Part shown: positions 11,701 through 22,929 of the stretch, in pieces
Numbering within the stretch: the stretch's first letter is position 1
How the letters are laid out: every line of letters starts with the position of its first letter
Origin: Dichomitus squalens LYAD-421 SS1
Lineage: Eukaryota > Basidiomycota > Agaricomycetes > Polyporales > Polyporaceae
DNA length: 64,000 bases
Assembly (NCBI RefSeq): GCF_000275845.1
Contig: NW_006766887.1
Location: 101,371 to 165,370, forward strand
Direction of reading: 5' to 3'
Position numbers and translations under genes: made by a program
The notes under the pieces: generated by a model
Told to the model about the DNA's origin: nothing
What the model saw: only the letters and a program-made list of their open reading frames with translations
Database searches by the model: none

Positions 11701-13011
11701 CGACGACGTAGTGGGACTGGTCGTGGGCAGCGGTGGCTTTGTGTTCTACTGGGTCGTCCTCTGTTGGATCGAAGGGCTTCTGTGCTGTCGCCGCCATCGC
11801 CCGTTGGTACGAACGCATGGATGATGGGGTGTCGCGTCCCGGGAAGAGATTGGGGCCGTTGGGGTCGCCCATGCCAGTAAGGGCAGCCAATTCTGTGAAC
11901 GGTCAGAATATACACCTACGCAGGGTCGAGGCGCAACGCACTGTTTGATTTCCCTCCATCTCCATCACCAACCTTCATTGGTCTTCTGCAGACTCCGCAT
12001 ACGCCAAGGTTAGACTTCCGGATGACACCGCCAGCTCGTGAGGGACCGGGCGGGGGGCCATATACAGCGGTAAAGCACGCCTAATTCCAAACGATGTTAG
12101 TGAATTCGTAGGCGAAGACGCGATATGAACATGATGCAAGCCAGAAGTATATAAAGGAGCGCGTAATAGCCGATCGCAATGCGTACAGTGCCGAAACTCG
12201 ATCCGCGGGATTGTCGAGCGACATACGCGGTTTTGCCATTTAAGGCACCTTAACCTTGAAGCTAGATGTCCGCGTCCTTTCGCACAGGTACGTGGGGAGT
12301 CTAATGAATGGTCTGAAACGATGGAAGGGCAGCTTGTGGCGCGCGACGGCCCATACGGCTGCGGCCCAAGACACAGCTAATGTGCGAGCGCGCGACGTGC
12401 AACGCGGGCACATCTAGAATACAACGAGATGAAGCGGAGAAGAGAGGGCACCCGGACGACGAACGATAGTACACAACATATAAGAAGGGATATGCAACGC
12501 AGGTCTGGCGAGAAGGGGGGCAGAAGGCGGTGCTCACTTCATGGAGGGCATGTCCACACTCTGGTACGATGTGAGGCTTCTCGCCGGGCAGCCTGAAGCT
12601 GGAGCTGAGAGGCTCGAGGCAGACGGGGCACTCATCTTCCTCATCGGAGGCGTCATGGCTGGAAACGACAGGTAGGGGACCGGCGACCATGGCGGCGTAA
12701 GGGTGGAGGTTGGAGGTGTCGACTTGGGAAGTGTAGGACGGAGGCTTTGCGGAGGAGTTGGCGGAGTATGCCGAGCGTAGGGACGCAGCAGAGGTCGCGC
12801 GGTGCGGAGAACGCTGAAAGACGGAGCGGACGGAGGCAGCGAAGGAGCTGGCCTTGTTGGTGGGAGCAGCGGCTCGGGGGGTGAGGAGGGGGGAGGAGGG
12901 AGGAAGAAGCTGTTGATGGGAGTTGTTGGACTGATGAAGTTGAGGCTGATGTCTGGCTGGCGTGCTACTCGAATTCTTCGGAATCCAGCCTGATGAGAAT
13001 TCCGACTTCAT
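8777..13011 (-). CDS. FAR1: Far1-like RING-H2/PH/VWA scaffold protein (1190 aa)
   Basis: This is the basidiomycete member of the Far1/Ste5 scaffold family, which links pheromone signalling (G-beta, MAPK cascade) with polarity; basidiomycetes are known to carry a single Far1-like protein. My model has five exons (13011-12538, 12080-11969, 11892-10132, 10054-8952, 8899-8777), 3573 nt. The RING-H2 is complete only after splicing: C128, C131, C152, H154, H157, C160, C186, C189. A PH domain spans about residues 402-543, ending in a helix with the conserved W of WKQH. A VWA domain starts at about 676 (MDLILVISVPG) and extends to about 930, followed by an alpha-helical C-terminus. Between them are Ser/Gln-rich linkers. 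Intron 1 is unusually long (457 nt). The start at 13011 is the first ATG of the open frame. I am confident of the family; the mating-pathway role is inferred from it. Confidence 0.88.
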
Positions 13012-16000
13012 ACAGGTCGCACGCGAGGCGTCAGGGGAGAAACGAGCGGGGGGCGGTCCTGGCGGTCGAGGCGGGCGGGGGGCGGGGGACGGTCGCGGTC
13101 GAGTGTACTACAGACCAACGATCGAGCCGCACAGGCGGTGGTAATTTGTGCCCTCAACGGCCGATCCAGATCTCTCTTGTATTCCCAGCATTCATCCATC
13201 CTGCTTTCTCCCCAGGCGAGTCGCACAAACAACTCGTCCATTGTGTGCGTGCTCGAGCGGTGCGCCCTCTACGTCCGCGCACTCTGTCCCGCGTCGAACT
13301 GGCAACCTCAGGTCGGACAATGGCTCAGCGCACTATAGCCACTATTAGCCAGCGATTAAGATCTGCCGCGGTGGAGTCCAGGTACTCCCGGCTTCTCGGC
13401 CACCTTCGGGCCATTCCGGCACCCAATATGGCAACTCCCGTACGACGCCCCGGCTGCAACCCCCGCCCGCTGTAAGCTCTATCAAACTTCATGCTCCCTG
13501 CCGACTTCATGAGAGCCATACGTCCTACAACGTCTGCAATTGCCCGAACCATCACGTACCAAGGTGCCAGACATTGTGCGGAATTGCCTGCCAAGCTGCC
13601 ATACCACTATTCGGTGGCGTACCGAGGTGGCTGGCGCCCCCCGCTCTAGGCCAGATCGAGCACACGAGACGCGACACAGAGTCGGGTGAAACGTTGACGC
13701 CCTTCCACCAGATCTGACGGCGAACCAGAACTTCGTCCGACCTTCCAACGTCGAACTGAGCCATAGCCGCTATTCTCACCCATCTGACCCCGCCCGCATG
13801 CTTTAGGAATACCGCCAACGGCTCCTGACAAGGGGGCAAGAGTAGTTCAACTGGCCTTCCAACTGTTTCCTCCCTCACGATACTGAGTACCATAAATCTG
13901 AACAACAATGCTCGACATGATCCGCGGGGCTCCCTCCATCGCTGGCCGCGGATGCGCCCATCAAGTCATCCTCAAACCCATCCGCGGCTTACCGACTTTG
14001 TCAGATCAGACGCCCTCAAATGCCTGATTTCCAAGGAATGAATCGTTGTGCCATAGCCGAGCTTTAACCTTTCCGAGCTTCAGGAAACAAGATTGCTTCT
14101 GTTTATCGGTCTCGGGAGTCGCCAGTGCCCGCTACTGACCATTGGACGAGCGTGAAGTTCATTCTCCAGCCTTCTGACAGAAATCAATTGACCAACAGCA
14201 CATGGACGACAGTAATGTACGCAGCGTGAGTGCTTTTTAGTCCTCCAAGCGTACACCTCAATGTTCACTTACTGTATCTCTCGCATATCGTAAAGATAGC
14301 TCTCTAGAAGCATCCCGTGTGGAACCCTCTTGGCGCGAAAATGGCTTTGCATGAGCGCTCTTAAATGCTGCCCTGCTCTCACCGCGGTCAAGGCATACCT
14401 ACCCGGCGAGGACCTGCAGAAGGTGCGAGGTGCGTACGTCGCACATACGTTGGCCTTCATTGGCCATGTCAACTGGGAAACCAGCGCAGGTTACTTGTCC
14501 TGTGGTAAGTACACTGATGGTCTTTCCGCGTGCAGTCACGGTTACCTAAATTCGAGCTGTTTCCTGTGCAGTGCCTTACTCCGTAGCACGCTTCGCGATC
14601 AACTTCGCGAACTCCAGCGCTCTCAGATAAACGGAAGACCGCTCCCGACAGAAGCGAATTTTTTGGACACCTGCTGATATAGTTCTCTTGATTTCGACAG
14701 CACTGGGGTTCACATGACGCCATGCCAGATGCTTTCAGTGATGGTCACAGCGGCAGTCGATCATGCCTGACAGTTCGTGGAACCCTGTGCGCGATTGTTC
14801 CTATGTCTCAAAGTTTACTCATGAGTGTCAAAGTCTATGTTGCCCATATATCACGTCGTCTCGAAGATAGAACTGATAACTATTTGTCGCCAGCGTAGGG
14901 AGGGATAACCATGTTCTTCGCTCGTCTTCCGGAGCATCACCCCGGCCATCGCTCTGCGCCTTTGTTCACAAATACCCTGGGACAGACTGCAGATCAGGCA
15001 TCACACGCCCCCCACCTCAACGCCCTTCGCGCACTACAGTACTTCGATCTCGCCTCTGGCGAGTTCCCCTCGAGTGCCGGGATTGGTAGATCGCGTCCGA
15101 GCTTGAGTGCACGTTCGCTCGGCTATCCCTCGAAGGAGCCGTAAACGCGTCCGACCTCGACTCGGGTTCCTGTCGATCACAGGCGGCTCTCGGTGTGCCT
15201 GGCGTTGAGCGACCGAAACGGATGGTCTTGGCCAGAGTGGGGCGGGCAAGTCGGTATGTACAGCCTCACTTCCAACTTCCAAGAACGCGCTTCCCTTCTA
15301 CAACCCGAAGCGGACTATGTTCGCTTTGCTGCATTCGTTCCCGTCTTTCTCACCGCCGCCACTCGCTTGCCACTTAGGAGGATCTGCGGGTTCGTCCAGT
15401 ACTGTAATGGACCGGTTATGGTAAACGGTGACGGGGAGCACAGCCTCATACTCCCCGACTGACCCGATCATGGGCGGTGACGACTGCCATGAGTATCGTT
15501 CACATGGTTAGACAAGTGAACCAATCATGCGTGTACGTATGTACATATAACGCCTGCAAACGTTGCTCACGTTGCTCACGTTGCTCGGCTTCTCACAAGC
15601 CAACGTCTCATCGACGGTGAAAGTGTGTCGGGTCCCAGCCCTACTGGTACGTGTTGTGGTGTACTGGGTTGCCTGGAACCCCTCGCTCAACCCTTCGGCT
15701 CATAGATTGGCCTTGCCCGTTAGGGTAGCATATTCGATGACAGTCGATTGTCCTGGCGAAGTCCATCACCACACGGTGTCCCTCAGGCTCATCAGGTTAC
15801 CGGAGCCGACGTCGCAGAGCTGCCAGCCGCTGCTCCCAGTGAGTATCCAAAGGCTGTGAATCAATATGGATTGCAGGCGATCGACTTGGCACGACCTTAT
15901 GTCTATGATCGCTGGACTTTCATAAATATACAGTCCGGCACCCGTCAACGGTGCTTACCAAGATCGGTATGGATCGGGGTCACTAGCTTTACAGGTGCCT

Positions 16001-16809
16001 ACATGCTTCCCCAGAACTTGTCGATTACGGGTTCGTCTGCCCAGCGGTGGACGCTCTGCGCACGCTGCACAGGCTGCTAGAGTTGGCTACCAGCAAGCAA
16101 ATATGATCTAACGCTTCTCAATCGACAAGAAGCTCTTAGAACAATCTGCATAGTCGTCGCTACTGGGTAGGTAGCTGTCATCGGACTGGCGCAAGAAATC
16201 CACGTTCAACCAACCTCGAGCCAGAAGCTACAGCGAATCTATGAGTTCTCTGGTCGTCTATATCCTACTCAGTCTGCATATCGAGGGCACCGATAGACCC
16301 TTAAGTCGCATCCGCGCGGCCACCTTGCCTTCTGTCGTTTGTGGAGGATCGACGTATGAGCTATTTTATACATAATCATAATAGGGATTACATCGTCGTA
16401 GTCTCTACTCAGGACCTCAATGGGAGGCTACGTCTTGGATGCACCGATTCACTGATGTCCGTCAAGTGACGACAGTACTAGAAGGCGTGTAGACCATGAA
16501 AGTAGACGTGACTCATCCCGAGTGGCCAGTGCGAACAGACAAATATTCGTTCTCCTGTGTTGGTTTCACTCAAACGACTGACTGTCTTCAATCTCGGTGG
16601 GCCACGTGGTTCCGGGGTTAGAGCAGAAAAATGACGTCACGTGTGCGACATACGCCGGCTATGGCACGGGAGCGCGTCGCCGCAGGACTGACAACCTCGC
16701 CGATCGTTCAAATCGCGGTCGATAAGTAGACAGAGGGTTTCTTCATGAACCTCTAGGCCATCGTCACCTATTGACACACAAGCAGAATCGGAGGCAAAGG
16801 AGAGCAGTC
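13012..16809. other. 3.8 kb intergenic region, no gene recognised
   Basis: The region lies between the divergently transcribed FAR1-like (-) and QNS1 (+) genes. All frames are short and unlike known families. A 9 bp tandem triplet (CACGTTGCT-type) lies at about 15563-15588. At 3.8 kb it is large for this gene-dense window and may hold a decayed element or a non-coding gene, but nothing in the sequence supports a specific call. Confidence 0.6.
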
Positions 16810-19800
16810 ATGGGTCACCTCATCACCGTCGCGACGTCAGTCACTGCAAGCTTCATCTGTTTTCAATAGCCTTTGTGCTGACAGCAGCATTCTAGTTGGT
16901 ATGCGTCCCACTACGTCCCAACCAGATAGTTGCCACCCTGACTGCGCATCTTAGCTCGCTCAACCAATGGGCCTTAGATTTCGAAGTGAGCTTCAGTTGG
17001 TGTCTTCTCATGCACCGGAGCTGGGAACCGAATACGACCGTAGGGGAATCTTCACCGCATCCTAGAGAGTATCGGGATCGCCAAAGAAAAGGGAGCTACT
17101 CTACGCGTTGGTCCTGAACTCGAGATCACGTAGGCTTCCGATCGCGATGCCGACTTCCCATACCACTGATCAGGTGTCATGCAGAGGCTACGGCTGTATG
17201 GACCATTTCCTCGAAGGTATGTCGCGCAAGTAATTATCATCAGCGAGGATCTTACCCGACAGAGTAATCCTTAGGTGACACCTGCCTCCATGCATGGGAG
17301 GTGTTAGGAGTGATTTTACAGTCGGAGGAGGCAAGGGATATTGTTTGCGATATCGGGATGTCAGTGCACTCTTATCTGACGATGCGCGAGACTCACTGAT
17401 ACCACCCATAGGCCTGTCATGCACAAGAACGTAATCTACAACTGCCGTGTGGTTATCCACAACGGCAAAATTCTTCTTATCCGCCCCAAGATGTGGATGG
17501 CTAATGATGGCAATTACCGCGAGCTTCGGTGGTTCACACCTTGGATGAAACACCGCCAATATGAGGATCACTACGTGCCTCGCATCATCCACGCTATTAC
17601 CGGCCAGGTATATTGCTCCCATTGACCGATCAGAATAAACAATCGCCCATACTCCTTCTCCAGACCAAGGTACCTTTCGGAGACGCAGTGGTAAGTACCA
17701 TAGACACATGTATCGGCATTGAATTGTGCGAGGAGCTCTTCACTCCGGCAAGGTATGATCGCACCATTCCCATTCGACGATGAAGATCTGATCTAGCGCA
17801 GTCCACATATCCTCATGGGCCTAGACGGCGTCGAGATCTTCACAAACTCCAGCGGTAGCCACCACGAGCTTCGCAAGCTCTACCGCCGCATCGAGCTGAT
17901 GAAGGAAGCCACGATGAAGGTGTGATAATTCATGCGCAACCGCCGCCCGTCGCTGATATCGTATTCTGTAGCTCGGAGGCATATATCTCTATGCGAACCA
18001 ACAAGGCTGCGACGGCGATCGTCTCTACTACGACGGCTGCGCTATGATCGTCGTAAACGGCCGGGTCGTCGCCCAGGGCTCGCAATTCTCCCTCCAGGAC
18101 GTCGAAGTGGTCACAGCGACGATCGACATCGAGGATATCCGCTCGCACCGCGCGACGAGTAGCCGGAGCAACCAGGCGGCTGGGGCGGAGCGCTACCATC
18201 GCATCGAGGTCGACTTCGCGTTATCTGGGATGAAGGGCGATGAAATCAAGGATTTCAGCGAGCTCGTTGTCGCCCCGCTCCCTGAGGTGCGGTACCACCA
18301 GCCAGAGGAAGAAATTGCGTAGGTGGTAGATAGCAATATGTGCTAGGCTGTTCTGACACGGAATTCGCAGACTGGGTCCAGCCTGTTGGTTGTGGGACTA
18401 TCTGCGCCGCTCCAGGACGCAGGGATACTTCATCCCGCTGAGCGGCGGCATCGATAGCTGCGCTACGTCCGTAATCGTCTACTCGATGTGCCGCCTCGTC
18501 GCTGAGGCGGCGCGCAAGGGCGGTCCGTGTCCTCCCATCCCGACCCCGTTATCATCGTTGCTGACTTCCGGGGAACAGACGAGCACGTCATCGCCGACGC
18601 GCGGCGCATCGCGGGCGAGGCCCCCGACTCGGACTACACGCCGACCGACCCGCGCGAGTTCGCGAACCGCATCTTCCACACGTGCTACATGGGTACGGAG
18701 AACTCGTCGCCCGAGACGCGCAAGCGCGCCAAGGACCTCGCGAACGCGATCGGCTCGTACCACATCGACCTGAACATGGACGCGCTCGTCACGGCCGTGC
18801 GCGACCTGTTCGCGTACGTCACCGGGGTGAAGCCGAAGTTCAAGGTGCATGGAGGCTCGGGCGCGGAGAACCTGGCGCTGCAGAACATTCAGGCGCGGCT
18901 GAGGATGGTCGTTGCGTACTTGTTCGCGCAGCTGATGCCGTGGGTGCGGGGACGGCAGGGTGGGCTGCTCGTCCTCGGGAGTGCGAACGTCGATGAGAGG
19001 TAAGGCTGATGTGTGGACATCTCGGAAGGCTTGCCTAACGTGCACATACAGTTTGCGCGGATACTTCACGAAATACGACTGCTCATCTGGTGAGCCTTTG
19101 TTTCGTATGAGGGCGCCCTATGAGTAGAACTGATCTCGGGTGTGCAGCTGACATCAACCCGATTGGTGCTATCAGTAAGACGGACCTCAAGAAGTTCATC
19201 GCTTATGCACGGGGCGCATTTGAGCTCCCTGTGCTCACCGAGTACGCTCTTTAACCTTTTGGATCCTCCACGCCCTCTACTAATGCTCCCAAAGATTCCT
19301 GGAGGCGGTGCCTACCGCCGAGCTCGAGCCGATCACAGACAGCTATGTCCAAGCGGATGAGGTCGACATGGGCATGACCTACGACGAGCTCTCCGTCTTC
19401 GGACGGCTGCGGAAGGTCGAGAAATGTGGTCCGTGGAGCATGTTCACGAAGCTTGTGCATGAGTGGGGCTCGTTCTTGTCTCCCCAGCAGGTTAGTCTCC
19501 GTTGAGAACCTGTACATGGTAGCTGCCTGCTGACAGTTGCTTGATGTTGTAGGTCGCTGAGAAGGTCAAACATTTCTTCTTCGAGTACGCGCGTAACAGG
19601 CACAAGATGACAACGCTCACACCGTCATATCATGCTGTGAGTAGCTCCTTCTCCGAGCTGTAGCTGTGGAACGATATTTAACGTCCGTGTAGGAGCAATA
19701 CAGCCCGGACGACAACCGTTTCGACCTCCGGCCCTTCTTGTACCCCTCGCGCTTCCCGTGGCAATTCAAGAAGATCGATGAGGCGGCTGCCAGATGGCCA

Positions 19801-19857
19801 GACCGCTCTAGTCTGAAACCATCCGATGCGAAGGACAAGATCTCTGTCCTGCCTTAA
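16810..19857 (+). CDS. QNS1: Glutamine-dependent NAD+ synthetase (717 aa)
   Basis: The enzyme performs the last step of NAD+ synthesis, amidating nicotinic acid adenine dinucleotide with ATP and glutamine-derived ammonia. I resolved 16 exons: 16810-16835, 16955-16985, 17044-17129, 17185-17216, 17275-17359, 17412-17607, 17670-17752, 17802-17919, 17972-18318, 18371-18522, 18579-18999, 19052-19089, 19148-19241, 19295-19490, 19553-19636, 19693-19857. They sum to 2154 nt. The N-terminal nitrilase-type glutaminase has its Glu-Lys-Cys triad at E44 (GPELEITGYG), K113 (LLIRPK) and C172 (ELCEELFTP). The C-terminal synthetase has the ATP pyrophosphatase loop SGGIDS at 359-364 and [20 protein letters not shown] further on. 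Length and motifs match the eukaryotic family. It is intron-dense at the 5' end, with a 26 nt first coding exon. The gene is convergent with SEC6, 160 bp apart. Confidence 0.95.
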
Positions 19858-20017
19858 GACGACCACGCTTTATCCCAAACCGTCGATTGCGAGTGTATAG
19901 AAATACAGGTGTGGTGTAGATGACAGAAATAACAGAGAGCTCGATGTGTAGCGATAAATAGACAACGAATGTATACGCATGCTGTAGGGTAAATGGCGGG
20001 GGCAATGTGACTAAGTT

Positions 20018-22511
20018 CTATGAACGCACGAGGAAGCGTGACAGAGCTCCTTGGATAACAATCTTCTTCATGATTGTGGGCTCCGGTGCTGTGGGATAAA
20101 AAGAGAGCATCATCAGTACAATCACAAGTGCTAACTTCTGATGGGACTTACGATCCGCGAGGTTCTCTTCCTTGACTTTCCGCTTCACGCTGTCCATGAC
20201 CTCGCTCACCGCCGAGCGATCTAGGTCGCTCCGCGCTTTCATCAACGCCTCTACAAACTGTATGCAGGGGCCGTGGACCTTCGCGAACGACCAGTACGAG
20301 AGGAAGACCAAGCTTTTGGACGCTTCTAGCATCGCCAGTACCTGGTCGAGGACCTCCATCTGCGGCTCGAGCTCCTTCATTTTCTTGTATGTCCCGAAGA
20401 ACTGGTACGCGTCGTTGATGTCCTGCCGTATCCGCTCCGTCGCAGCGGGCATGTTCAGCTTGGGACCATTAGCAAGGGCGGTGAGGTACGTGACGAGGTA
20501 GGTGTCGAGTAAATCCTCAAGTAGGACCTCAAAGAGGGACTCGTTGAGGTACGACTGGTAGTCCGACATGTAATCGCGCATAGTCTCAATAATCTGCGCG
20601 TGCGTGCCCTCGTACCACGTGGGCCCGAAGAGCTGCTTGACTGCGGGCTTGAGGTCGTTGAAGATGATGTTGATGAGCGTCTGAGTGTACTTCTTCGCGA
20701 CGTCGAGGTAGCCGTCGAGCGCGTCGTTGAGGCGGTCGTGGATCGTTACGCTGTACTTCTCCGAAACGAGCGGCTCGATGCGCGCGGAGAGCGCCTCCGT
20801 GAAGTCTGCAGACTTGATCTGGTCGTTCGCGAGCGCGATGCAGTACTCGACGAGCCCCCCAGGAACCTCCTCCGGCTTCTCGATGTGCTTCTTGTACTCG
20901 GTGTCGACGAGCTTCACCCAGCGGTCCTGGATGGAGCGCATCACGCGGTTGACCTCCTCGACGGCGCGCGCGAGGACGAGACCCTGGCCCGAGTCGAGTG
21001 CCAGGTCGATCTGCTGGTTAACCATGTCAAGGAAGATGACCGTGCCCGAGGTCGTGTAGAGGCCGTCAGCGCTGAGCTCGGGCGGCTCCTCGCGGGCGGT
21101 GAAGGCCGCGACTTCGGTTCGCATGAGGTTCTCGGACCACTCGTCGAGCTTCTTGATGATGAGCTGGAGGTAGTCCTCGATCAGGCTCTGCTCCTTACCC
21201 TCGAGCAAGGGTGGCTCGAGGAGCTCTGGCGGAATGTTGAGTTCGCGCATGCTCTTCTTGTACTCCTTGATCCAGGCATGCAGCGTGAGGAGCACGCTCG
21301 CCTCGGGCTCCGACTTGACGAGGCGCGTGAGGGTGTTGTTGAGCGCCTTATGGTACTCACGTACGTAGGTGGACCAGATGTCGTAAGAAGGAGGGAAGCA
21401 GGGGACGACGTCGCTCTCGATGCGGATGAGATCTTTGTAGATGAAGACGAGGTCGTCGAGGAAGCCGGCGGCATTGCGCTCGTTCGCGGCGTAGACCTCG
21501 TCGAACTTGGCCTGAATCGAATCTGTGATGCATTTCATGACTTTGGAGCGGTAGTGCTTGATCACGCGAGCGTCGGCCTGCATTGACCTGAACTTGGACG
21601 CGGCGTCTATCTTTCCTGCCTTCTTCACGAGCCTGATGGCAATCGCCTGCACATGATGCGGTCAGCAGTTATCCCAAACGACAGCGAGGTTAGAAGTAAT
21701 GAAGTGTTGAATCCTCGGGCTAGCCAGCCGTCGGAAGAGGGGCAGATATGCGCCTACACTCACCTTCTCGTCCTCCCTTGCCTCCATCTCCACAACCTTC
21801 AACAGTCGTACGATCACATCAGGGTTCCCCGCTCGCACAATAGGAAGGATGTTTTTCGCCAGCTCCATAACGTACTCGTCAAAGGCTTCGATGAGACGTG
21901 TCAATCGCTCGAACCAGCGAGTGAGGGTATTGCGGGTATCGGTCGAAGACTTCTTCGCTTGGTGCATTGTCTGGTTACGGAACGCTTCAAGACGGTTGAG
22001 CGCGAAATGTATTCGGAGGAGGTTGGGAGCGGGGCCGAGGATGTCATTGCTGTCTTCGATGAGCATCTGCTCAAGCATTTCGAGCTTGGAGTTCATCTCG
22101 AGGAGGTTGTTCACCATCTCCTCCGTCTGCTCGAAGTTACGGTGAACCATCGAGACCTATGTATGCGTGTATAGGCTTAGTCCGTCACACTCGGGGAAGC
22201 AGAGCTGAATAAATGCCTACTCTACTAATCTGGTCAAACGTCGAGACAACGTACGCAGGGTCACCACACGTCCTGTCCACGGTCTCCATCTCGTCCTTGA
22301 TGCTCTGCACATTGTTTCGTGTTCCGAACAGCTTCCTCAGCCCATCCCGCGTCGCATCCAACTGCTCTTTCACACCGCTCCGTAGTCGCGCGTCGATAGA
22401 GGCCTTCTCCTTCTCGAGTTTCTTTCGGAACGCCGCGACCTTGGCAAGGTCGTCAGGAGACTGCAAGTATTCGCCGACAGCCTGAGCAGCAGAGATTGTG
22501 GGTGCAGCCAT
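20018..22511 (-). CDS. SEC6: Exocyst subunit Sec6 (749 aa)
   Basis: Sec6 (EXOC3) is a core subunit of the exocyst, which tethers secretory vesicles to the plasma membrane at the hyphal tip and septum. The four-exon model is 22511-22221, 22156-21764, 21646-20152, 20088-20018, totalling 2250 nt. The N-terminus is a long charged helix (about residues 20-110, including RKKLEKEKASIDARL) followed by MVHRNFEQTEEMV, typical of the Sec6 N-terminal region. The large third exon encodes the helical-bundle repeats with motifs such as SYDIWSTYVREYHKAL, NIPPELLEPPLLEGKEQ and LFGPTWYEG. Length is normal for the family and nothing is broken. The start ATG at 22511 was chosen over upstream in-frame codons because the family begins near this residue. 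Confidence 0.92.
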
Positions 22512-22614
22512 GATAGTCAGGTAATAAAAGGGGCGATGGACGGGTATATTAGGGTCAGTGCACTTGCATTCCCAAACGCAGGTGCTCAAGACAACAAGCA
22601 GTTGTCGAGAAGTT

Positions 22615-22870
22615 AGAACGTTGCTCGCTGCATTGGTGACGGCTGTGGCGGGCCGCAGATTCCCGATGCCATCATCCTGGCACTACATACTACATATTAC
22701 TTACACACATAATGTCGTGCCTCGGACGTTCCCCATTTTACAAACAGGACTTGATCTAACAGTTCTCTGACAGAGGCAGTGCGATCGGGAACACGGGCAT
22801 CAAGCAGGCGCGAGCTACAGACGAGACGAAAAGGCTCGGCGCACAGGTGCGTACTAGTATTCTATCAACA
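22615..22870 (+). repeat. Direct terminal repeat, left end of the right element copy
   Basis: This segment aligns in the same orientation with 27485-27700. There is a 22 bp perfect block TTGCTCGCTGCATTGGTGAC(GG), a GGCCGCAG block just after it, and a later block with CATCAAGCA, GCG, CTAC, GACGAG and AAAGGC. Together the two repeats bracket about 5 kb. Their spacing and orientation look like long terminal repeats or terminal direct repeats, although no primer-binding site or polypurine tract was recognised. Confidence 0.6.
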
Positions 22871-22929
22871 TGGTACTCAAGTGCCGACTGGAACGAGGAT
22901 GAAGGCCACGCGTAGCGGTAATTTCTCAT

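Noticed and set aside
18479..19069. Minus-strand frame opposite QNS1 exons 10-12
   Set aside because: Shadow of the G+C-rich NAD+ synthetase coding sequence.
20600..21586. Long plus-strand frame (over 300 aa) opposite SEC6
   Set aside because: It is the antisense shadow of the G+C-rich SEC6 exon 3, rich in Arg/Glu/Val/Asp. SEC6 is clearly the coding strand.
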